Shown here: piece by piece, positions 9,349 to 18,400 of the stretch | Numbering within the stretch: the stretch's first letter is position 1 | How the letters are laid out: each line of letters starts with the position of its first letter | Assembly (NCBI GenBank): GCA_002591745.1 | Contig: PDLQ01000011.1 | Location: forward strand, 62,001 to 126,000 | Direction of reading: 5' to 3' | Origin: Lewinellaceae bacterium SD302 | GTDB taxonomy: Bacteria; Bacteroidota; Bacteroidia; Chitinophagales; Saprospiraceae | DNA: 64,000 bases | Notes under the pieces: model-generated | What the model saw: only the letters and a program-made list of their open reading frames with translations | Database searches by the model: none | What the model was told of the DNA's origin: nothing | Position numbers and translations under genes: made by a program

Positions 9349-10344
9349 CTACACCGGAATCTTATCCCGGTTCTCCTCCACCGCTTCGCTGATCAGATAG
9401 GCCAGTTCTAATGCCCGGTAACCATCGTGAATACTGACGGCTGGCGTACTGTCTTCATTGATACTGGCGGCCAGACTCTCGAGTTCCAGTTGGATGGCAT
9501 TGACGGGATTTACGTCCGGTTGAGCGATGTCGATGACCTTAACGCCGTCGGCCGTTTCAATGGTCATTTGGGCTGACTCGGGGTCCAGACTAGGATCGTT
9601 AACGTCGAAGAGGCGGATAAACTGGGTTTCCTTGTCCAACAGGTCGATACTGATGTAAGCGTCGGGCTGGAAGAGGCGAATCTTGCGCATGTTCTTCATG
9701 CTGAAACGGCTGGCAGTGAGGTTGGCCACTGCACCATTGACAAACTCGATGCGGGCGTTGACGATGTCCGGGGTCTTGCTGACTACCGCGACACCGCTGG
9801 CCCTCACCTCAGCCACTTCGGAGTTGGCCAGCTTGAGGATGATGTCCAGATCATGAATCATCAGGTCGAGAATAACGCTAACGTCGGTGCCCCGTGGATT
9901 AAAGGTGGCCAGGCGGTGGGCTTCGATGAAGAAAGGACGTAATTGGTGATCGCCCAGAGCCAGTAATGCAGGATTGAAGCGCTCGACGTGACCAACCTGG
10001 ACCTTGAGACCGGTGCGTTCACATATCTCCACCAGTTCTCTGGCCTCCTCCAGGGTGGAGGTCAGGGGTTTTTCCACGAAAACGTGGCGACCGGCAAGCA
10101 GAGCTTGCTTGACCAGTGCGTAATGGGTAGTAGTGGGAGTAACAATATCAACCACATCGCAAGCGGCGATCAGTTCGGCCGGTGAGTCAAAGGCTTCAAG
10201 CTTATATTCCCGGGCTACACTTGCGGCTATTTCAGGATTGGCATCGTAAAAACCGATCAATTCATAGCTTTCCTTAGCCAGGCGAATGCATTTTAAGTGA
10301 ATTTTACCGAGGTGACCGGTACCCAATAGTCCGATTTTAAGCAT
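9349..10344 (-). CDS. Gfo/Idh/MocA family NAD(P)-dependent oxidoreductase
   Basis: This 331-residue cytoplasmic protein has the Gfo/Idh/MocA two-domain layout. The N-terminal Rossmann fold starts at once with GLLGTGHLGKIH (residues 5-16), and the EKP motif that contributes to cofactor and substrate binding is at 91-93. The C-terminal half contains ILDLMIHDLDIIL, with the metal- or substrate-facing histidine and aspartates usual in this family. Such enzymes oxidise or reduce sugars, inositols or related polyols with NAD(P). The substrate cannot be told from the sequence. The gene stands alone between a dispersed repeat and a divergent peroxidase gene, so context gives no pathway. A TAATTTTG box lies 30 bases upstream. 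Confidence 0.9.
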   Translation of the reverse strand: MLKIGLLGTGHLGKIHLKCIRLAKESYELIGFYDANPEIAASVAREYKLEAFDSPAELIAACDVVDIVTPTTTHYALVKQALLAGRHVFVEKPLTSTLEEARELVEICERTGLKVQVGHVERFNPALLALGDHQLRPFFIEAHRLATFNPRGTDVSVILDLMIHDLDIILKLANSEVAEVRASGVAVVSKTPDIVNARIEFVNGAVANLTASRFSMKNMRKIRLFQPDAYISIDLLDKETQFIRLFDVNDPSLDPESAQMTIETADGVKVIDIAQPDVNPVNAIQLELESLAASINEDSTPAVSIHDGYRALELAYLISEAVEENRDKIPV

Positions 10345-10373
10345 GGAAGTCCTGTTTGATGGTGTAATTCGGG

Positions 10374-10381
10374 CAAAATTA
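10374..10381 (-). promoter_or_regulatory. Putative -7 box for the Gfo/Idh gene
   Basis: The minus strand reads TAATTTTG, a match to TAnnTTTG, 30 bases before the start codon at 10344. It lies in the divergent spacer shared with the peroxidase gene. Confidence 0.4.
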
Positions 10382-10435
10382 CGCTAACATTCACGAAGCA
10401 GGGCATCTATGCTATCATGATCCGTCAGAAACTTC

Positions 10436-10443
10436 TATATTTG
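10436..10443 (+). promoter_or_regulatory. Putative -7 box for the peroxidase-like gene
   Basis: TATATTTG matches the Bacteroidota -7 consensus. It lies about 110 bases upstream of the start at 10552. No clear -33 element was seen. Confidence 0.35.
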
Positions 10444-10551
10444 TAACGCTTATTTGTATTTTGCGTTTTGATTGAATAGTAGAGACTTCAGAAGACTACC
10501 TCTGGTTATATGAGCAAAGCGACTCCCCCCTATCGTTTCACTCTGTTTTAG

Positions 10552-11919
10552 ATGATCCCACTGATGAACTTAAGACGACTAACTTATTTCACCCTGCTGG
10601 TACTTTCCGGCATATTGCTCACCCTGCCTGCCTGTGTGAAAGACGAGGCCGTGGCCCCCATCGACATCGAACTGGAGCGTACCCTAATCCGTCTGAGCGA
10701 AGACGGAAGCTTGGACAGCTACAAACTACCCGACGGCAGTTTGCTGGAAGCTATTCCCGCAGGCGTCGGCAATCCCATTACCGCTGAGAAGGTCCGCCTC
10801 GGCCAAATGCTGTTTTTTGAGACGGGACTGGCCCGCGACGCTTTGCAGGAGAGTATGATCGGTACATATTCCTGTTCCAGTTGTCACGTGCCCGAAGCGG
10901 CATTTACCCCCGGTAGTGCGCAAGGCATTGCCGATGGAGCCGAAGGTTTTGGCACTTTCGGTAGTGGTCGCCAGATAGCCGACAGCTACGAAGAAGATCA
11001 GATCGATGCCCAGGGAGCCCGTCCGCTTTCCATGCTGGGTGTAGCTTACGTAACCAACTCCATGTGGGCCGGGCGCTTCGGTGCTTACGGTGACAATGCA
11101 GAAGTGGAAGAAGTCTGGGGTGTGCATGATCCGACTACAGAAGTCAATCACCTCGGATTAGACGGATTGGAAGCCCAAAACATCGAGGGTACGATTGCCC
11201 ATCGACTCAATGTAGATGAATACGTACTGGACACCCTCGGTTACCGTTTCTACTTCGATGCCGCTTTCGGCGACTGGGCTCCGAACGCCCGCTATGGCCG
11301 CGAAGCGATGAGTTTTGCGCTTAGCGCCTACATCCGCACCCTTCTGCCCAGTGAGGCCCCCTGGCAAAAATGGCTGAAGGGAGAACGGGAAGCTATGACT
11401 ACCACGGAAAAAGAAGGTGCCCTGCTGTTCTTCGGCAAGGCTGGCTGCTACCGCTGTCACAACGGCCCGGCCCTGAACGGTAACACTTTTCACAGCCTTG
11501 GCGTCAATGACCTATATGATGTTGGTGGACTCCGAACTGGTTTGGACGATACGCGCAATCTAGGGCGAGGTGACTTCACCCGACGTCCGGAAGATTACTA
11601 TAAATTCAAGGTACCACAGGTATATAATACCAAGGATATGCCCTTCTATTTCCACGGCAGTTCTCACACCAGCCTTGAATCTGTACTCGATTACTTCAAC
11701 GCCGGCATCCCCGAGAACGAGCGCGTTCCGGAAAGCCAGATTTCCGACTTTTTCCATCCCCTGAACCTGACGGAAAGTGAGTTGAGTGATCTGAAAGCAT
11801 TCATGGCTCACGGTTTATATGATCCGGATTTGAACCGTTACGTGCCTGAACAAGTTCTTTCTGGGAATTGCTTCCCGAACAATGACCCGATCAGCCAAAC
11901 AGAGATCGGTTGCCAATAA
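10552..11919 (+). CDS. Di-haem cytochrome c peroxidase-like lipoprotein
   Basis: This 455-residue protein belongs to the MauG/bacterial cytochrome c peroxidase family. It carries two c-type haem sites, CSSCH at 108-112 and CYRCH at 299-303. The N-terminus is a lipoprotein signal ending in LTLPAC (Cys28), so the protein is probably a periplasm-facing lipoprotein. The true start may be the fifth codon (10564, MNLRRL), which gives a more normal signal peptide. Family members reduce peroxide with electrons from small cytochromes or oxidise protein side chains. The segment between the haems (RPLSMLGVAYVTNSMWAGRFG) fits the MauG-like branch more than a textbook CcpA. The gene is divergent from the oxidoreductase and is followed by a long untranslated gap. 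Confidence 0.9.
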   Translation: MIPLMNLRRLTYFTLLVLSGILLTLPACVKDEAVAPIDIELERTLIRLSEDGSLDSYKLPDGSLLEAIPAGVGNPITAEKVRLGQMLFFETGLARDALQESMIGTYSCSSCHVPEAAFTPGSAQGIADGAEGFGTFGSGRQIADSYEEDQIDAQGARPLSMLGVAYVTNSMWAGRFGAYGDNAEVEEVWGVHDPTTEVNHLGLDGLEAQNIEGTIAHRLNVDEYVLDTLGYRFYFDAAFGDWAPNARYGREAMSFALSAYIRTLLPSEAPWQKWLKGEREAMTTTEKEGALLFFGKAGCYRCHNGPALNGNTFHSLGVNDLYDVGGLRTGLDDTRNLGRGDFTRRPEDYYKFKVPQVYNTKDMPFYFHGSSHTSLESVLDYFNAGIPENERVPESQISDFFHPLNLTESELSDLKAFMAHGLYDPDLNRYVPEQVLSGNCFPNNDPISQTEIGCQ

Positions 11920-12487
11920 ATTTTATTGCGTTTTTCCTGGGACCGGTAGCTATCGGGCCGCTGGTGGTGAGATTCCCGGAGATAACGGTTGATATTATTG
12001 TTTTTCCCCTATCTTAGCGTTTAGAAACGTCGATTAATCAAGTACCTGATTTGCAACTTGCTATCGCGCCGCTGAACTTTTTGGCTGAAACTGCTACTTA
12101 GGTTATAATGACCTCGGTTTTCAGACAATTGTTTAGCGACACGATAGTGGCGTTTCGACCAGCATATAGATTGAATCGAAGTTATTTTAGCCCGGTGATG
12201 AGGCAGTGGTTTTGCGACGACCACTTGACATACCCGCACCTCATCAACCCAGGAGCCAAGTCCCCTTCTTTTGGCTTTCCGGGCGCTGACATTTTACCCC
12301 TTGTTGTTTTATTAATCAGAATCGGTAAGTACCCGGTTCACTGAGCTTTTTGGGCGTGCCAAACATCGGTTCGTTCCTTCAAGTTCAATAGTTTTCAACG
12401 CAATCACCTTTAATTAGGTGACCGTTGGAGGTGGTTTACTGTCAAAGGTGGTAGCAATTAGAATGCTACGGCCTCAATCCCAACAAC
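11920..12487. other. Long non-coding gap upstream of the giant gene
   Basis: 568 bases with no supported gene; two short opposing frames (72 and 78 codons) show no family features. It holds a near-match to the dispersed decamer (TGCTACTTA at about 12090) and, close to the giant gene, two small hairpins described separately. The gap probably contains the promoter and a long leader for that gene. No clear terminator for the peroxidase gene was found. Confidence 0.5.
12398..12470 (+). promoter_or_regulatory. Two hairpins in the leader of the giant gene
   Basis: The first hairpin has the core TCACCT, TTAATT, AGGTGA (about 12404-12421) extended by CAACG and CGTTG with a bulge. The second is GTAGCA, ATTAGAA, TGCTAC (about 12451-12469), ending about 18 bases before the ATG at 12488. 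They could shape the mRNA leader or bind a regulator. The second uses the GTAGCA core of the dispersed motif. Confidence 0.35.
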
Positions 12488-15400
12488 ATGATGAGAAATT
12501 CTACTTTTGTTTTTACGTGCTTAGTCTATCTAGCTTTACTCTCGACCTTCAGTTTATCTGCCCAACAAATGTGGCCGGGTGACATTGATAACAATGGTCA
12601 GGTAGCTGCTGCTGATCTGCTTTATTTCGGGCACAGCTTTGATAGTGAAGGTCCCGAGCGCCCTGGCATCGTCAACCTTAGCTGGGCACCGATACCGATG
12701 GGTGAAATATGGTTGGACACTTTCCCCGACGGCCACAATTTCGCCTACGCTGATATTGACGGAAACGGCCGGGTAACCGAAACGGACTTCGAGCATTACC
12801 GAGAATACATTGGCCGTATCCACGGAGATGTAGAGGATGATATTCTTTTACCTACACTGGAAGATAGTTCGCTAAACCAACTTCACTTAGTACCTACGGG
12901 ATTTGAGGTTAGGGAAGATGGTAATTACCTCATCGTAGATGTTCAGGTGTACAACTACAACAACCCCAGTAACCGGGTGGACGACGTTTACGGAATGGGA
13001 TTGCGTTTTAGTTTCATCCCCGGTTCATTACGCAACACGGAGCTGATCGTCAAGGTTCCCCAACCCAGCTGGATCAGTGCGGAAGGTGAAACCACCTATA
13101 GTATGGGCATGATCGACAGCGTAGCGGGTGTGGCCGAAGCCGCCTTTACCCACCGTGACCTTGTCAATCGCACCGGCCGGGGAACCGTAATGACATTGGA
13201 CCTACCGCTTTCCAACTACTCCGACGTTGACGATTTGGCTGCTGCCAGCGTAATCGTAGAAGGTGCCGTATTGGTGGATGCGGAGATGAATCTCAATCCC
13301 TTTATTGTAGCCGCCAGTCCGATTACCGTCAATAATACCTGTTCCTTTTCAATCGATCCGGTTACGGGTGCGGATGGCGTCGTTTATCTAAATCCCTGTT
13401 TCGCTCAGGACGCCGGCAACACCTTCTACGTAAACGGAGCCGGTTATGGTCCCGGAATCGACGTAACTGCCATCGACAGTACAGCCAACTGTGACGGAGA
13501 CTATGATCCGGTTTGCGGATTCAATCAGGCAACCTACGCCAATGCCTGTGTGGCGGATGCCCACGGTGTCCAGATTTACAGCAGCGGGATGTGCTCCGAC
13601 AATGACTTCTCCTGTTACGACCCTAACCTCATCGTTGTTTCATCGGCCACCACCGTTAATACCTTTAACGGAGTAATCACGGTAGACTGTCCGGCAAGCG
13701 GTGAAGCCGTACAGGGCTGTGACGGCAATGTTTACCCCAATGCCTGCCTGGCCGAAGCGTCCGGCGTGGTGAGTTACACAGTCATCGGTGACGGCGGCAA
13801 TAACTGTATCGACCCCGACCAGATCAACCCTGATCCCGATTGTGAAGAAACCCAGGCTTTTGTCTGTGGATGTAACGAGGTCACTTACATTAACGCCTGT
13901 TACGCAGAGGCAGCCGGAGTAACTTCCTACAGCAACGGCCCCTGTGGTGGAAGTTCTTCACTTTGTGACGAGGCTATCTCCGTCAGCTGTGGTGATTACC
14001 TGCCAAATGAGACGACCATTGGTGCCGGCAACCAGATTACCAGCTACCCAGGTTGCAGCAGCTCTGCCATGATGGGGCCAGACCGCGTTTACGTAGTTCA
14101 AAAGACCGGGGCGGGTGACCTCCAGATCGGACTGGAAATTATGACCCCGGGGCTGGATATGGACATCTTTCTGTTAGCCGGTGATTGTAACGACATTACT
14201 TGTCTGGCTTCAAGCACCACCTCCAATACAATTACGAATAACGAAGGCATTCTGTTGGAAGATGCTCCGGTCGGCACCTACTATATCGTAGTAGATCAAC
14301 AACAAGCCGGTGTAGGAGGTAACTTCCGCCTGGAAGTAAGCTGTGGTTACCTGGACTGCAGCAACAGCGTGCCGCTAGACTGCGGGGTCACTTACAACGG
14401 CAGCAATATAAACGGTAACGACGACGTCAGCCTCTACACTTGTGGCAACACGATGAACGTAGAGAACAATGGTCCCGAAGTCGTACACACTTTCACGACC
14501 AGCGAAACTGGCACGGTGACCATCAACCTCACCGGGCTGAGCCAAAATCTCGAGCTCTTCCTCTTGTCCTCCTGCGATCGCGGAGCCTGCCTGGAATTCA
14601 GCCAGAACCCTGGCACCAACAATGAGCAGATCATTCGAAATCTCCCAGCCGGGACTTACTACGTGGTAGTAGATGGCTACAACGGAGCGATTTCAAATTA
14701 TTCACTCAACGTAGACTGTAACCAAACCTGCAACCTTGTTCTACAACCCACCGGCACTACCGATGCGGATTGCGGCCAAAATAACGGGGTCTTTAATTTC
14801 AGTGTCTACAACGGTTCGCCGACTTACGTTGCCACCTATACCGGGCCGATCTCTGGCTCGGCAGTCAGCAACACCGGCCACTTCTGCTTCGTCAATCTTC
14901 CCGCCGGCACCTATACCTATACCGTACAGGACGGCAGTGGCTGTACGATCACTTCAACCTTCACGATCGGTGATCAGGGGGACCTGGAACTCGTACTCAA
15001 TCCGTTTAACGCCGGTTGCGGATCGGCGGGTGCGATCGGCGTCACCGTTGGTGGCAGTCTGCCTCCCTTTACGGTAGTACTCAGTGGCCCGACGACGACT
15101 GTACAAACCGTAAACTCCCAAAGTTTCAACCTCAATGACCTGCCGGCCGGTGCATATACGGTTAGCGTAACCAACTCCAGTGGTTGCTCGGCTACTGAGT
15201 CTACCTACATCAGCCAAGGTAACGGTAACCTTAGTTTCGTTGCTACTCCATTCCCCGAGGGCTGCGGCAACCCAGGACGGATTCACATTGATGTGGTAAA
15301 TGGTCAGCCTGACTTCCTTGTTCAGCTCTCTGGGGTAGTGAATGGCAGTGCGATGGTGGATACGGATGATTTCAATATTATCGATCTACCCGCCGGCGTA

Positions 15401-18400
15401 TACCAGGTTACCATCACCGATGCCTTCGGCTGTAGCAGCCAGCAAACGGTTGTAGTGCCCAGTGGGGAACTTGAAGTACAGGTTACCGCTAACCCTGCCA
15501 CCTGTGGCGAAGCCGGGTCTGCGGTCGTATCCGTCTTCAGCGGTACACCACCCTATACCGTCAATTACTTCGGACCCAGCAGTGGATCGGTAGTTTCTTC
15601 GAATAACTCCATCCTCATCGACGATCTGTTATCGGGTGCCTACACCTTCTCCGTTTGGGACAATAATGGTTGTGACATCACCGAAACCGTATACGTGGGC
15701 AGCTCCGGCAGCGATTTACAACTAGTCGTTGGCCAGGCCAGCGGCGACTGTAGTGGCAATACCACGCCGGTAACTTTTAATATCAGCGGCGGAACGCCTT
15801 CCTACAGCCTTACTTATAGTGGTCCGGCGAGCGGAACAGTAGTTATTAACGGCTCCGGCGTTAGTTCACTGGAACTGCCACCAGGAAACTACACTTTCTT
15901 CGTAACGGATTTTGCCGGTTGTACGACCGTTGAGTCTTTCACCGTGGTGCCACCGCAGACGGGGCTTAACGTGAACGCGACCCTTGCCAACAACGGTTGC
16001 GGTCAGCTGCAGGATATTGTTACTACTATCAGTGGCGGTAGTGCGCCCTTCTTCGTGACTGTGACGAATAACTGTGGTCTGCCCAGCCAGACTTTCATGA
16101 CCTTCAATACCCAGTTCACCCTGGACGACACGGAAAACTGTCTCTACAACATTAGTGTGGAAGACGCCAATGGATGCTCTGGTTCCGACCAGATAACGGT
16201 TAACGCCGGCAACGCCGACCTGCTCACCCTCATCGCCGGAGACGGTGCCTGTGGCAGCACCGGTTTCATCGACATCATTGTATCGGGCGGAGACGACCCA
16301 TACTACATCACCTGGACCGGACCGGTCTCGGGCAACGTAGCGCTCATTTCCCCTACCTACCGCATCGAAGATTTGCCCTCCGGCACTTACACAGTTAGCA
16401 TTATTACTAATGACGGCTGTACTGACGAGGAAACCATTGTTCTCAACAATAACGGCGGCACGATCGACCTGATCTCAACCCTCGTGTTTGCGGACTGTGG
16501 CCAATACGACCAGATCTGGAATGACATTATCGGCGGCACCCCACCATTTACCGTCGAGATCGTACGTCTCTGTGATGGTGATTCAACCGGCTTCCTGACC
16601 AACGACGATGGCTTCGAACTGGTGGATCTGATTCCTTGTGACTACAAGATCAAAGTAACCGACGCCAACGGCTGTATGACCATGAATACGGTTACCGTAT
16701 TCCCCTACCAGCTTTTTGACGCTATTCCGGATCCAGGTATCTGTGGCCAACCAGGTCAAATCCAGATCAACATCATGAATGCTGCTTCTTCGGCGCCTTA
16801 CCAGGTTTCCTTCACCGGTCCCCAGAATGGCAGTTTCCCGACCAACAACACTAGCTTCCTGTTGTCCAACCTGATGCCCGGCACTTACACCATTACAATT
16901 ACTGATAATAATGGCTGTGCGGAAACCGAGACTGTAGAGTTGGAAGAAAGTTTTAATGACCTGGACATTCAGGTAGCCGTGATTAGTAACGACTGTGGTC
17001 AATACAATCAACTCTGGAATGATATCACCGGCGGCGTACCTCCTTATACTATCGAGGTGACCAGACTTTGTGACAATACGGTCGATACCACTTTCGTGAC
17101 TTCCGAAGTAAGCTTCGAGCTTTTCGACCTGGAAGAATGTGAATACAAAGTAAAAGTGACCGACGCCAACGGCTGTATGGACATGGAAACTCAGGTCGTT
17201 GACCCTTCTCCGGTAGATATCTTTACCGCAACACCCGTACCCGGTCCCTGTGGCGCACTCGGCAGGATCGATGTTTTCATAAATGGCGGAGACCCACCCT
17301 ATCAGTTACTTTACAGCGGCCCGCAATCTGGCAGTTTGACGGTCAATACGAATAGTGTTTCTCTCAACGACCTGCCCGCCGGCACTTATACTCTCATTCT
17401 TACCGACGCAAACGGTTGCAGCCAGCTCGAAACTGTAACGGTGGAAGTTACGGCCAGTGACATCCAGATCATCAGTTCGCTGATTCAGAACGATTGCGGC
17501 CAGTACAACCAGGTATGGAATGACATCATCGGTGGTACCCCACCCTTCAGTATTGAAGTCCTGCGCCTCTGTGACAGTACTCAGTTCAGCACCTTCAATC
17601 TGGACGATGACCAGTTCGAACTTTTCGACCTGCCGCCTTGTGACTACAAGATCATCGTCATGGATGCTGCCGGCTGTATGAGCATGGATACGGTTACCGT
17701 TTTCCCTACACCGAACGCTTTCTTCGAACTCGATCCTTTTAACGGAGAGTGTAACGAACTCGGTGGTTTCACCATTAATTTCCTGATGGGCACTCCGCCT
17801 TACACCGTACAGTACACCGGGCCCGTAGGCGACACTGTCGTACTGACGGATACCCTGTCTTACACCGTTGAAGACCTTCCCAGTGGTACTTACACCGTGA
17901 TTGTTTTCGACAGTGCCGGTTGCATCCAGACCGAGCAGGCAACAATCGTCAACACCACAACCGACCTTGAATTGGTCACTGCCGTCATTCTCAACGAGTG
18001 TGGGCAGTACAATCAGCTATGGAACGACATTATCGGTGGCGTAGCTCCTTATGACGTGGAAGTGCTTCGTCTTTGCGACAACACGGTGGATACAACCTTC
18101 ACAACCAACAGCCAGGAATTTGAGCTGCCGAACCTCACCCCATGTGCGTACAAAGTAATCGTAACCGACGCCACGGGCTGTATGGTCATGACCGTCAGTG
18201 ATATCTCCTCTACCAATGCCAACCTTGCGGAATTTGAAGTAGGGGAAGATTGTGCCGACGCAGCCCTGACCATCACCTTCATCGATGGCTCCGGTCCTTA
18301 CCAGGTCATGCTGATGGGAATGGGCGTGCAGTTGGAATTCAACGACATCGTTACCCCTACTTACGTGATCAGCCAGATCGAGCCCGGCGACTATATGGTA

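Noticed and set aside
12021-12344. Two opposing short frames in the gap before the giant gene
   Set aside because: Compositionally like random sequence; no motifs, no conserved start, and the two frames overlap each other.
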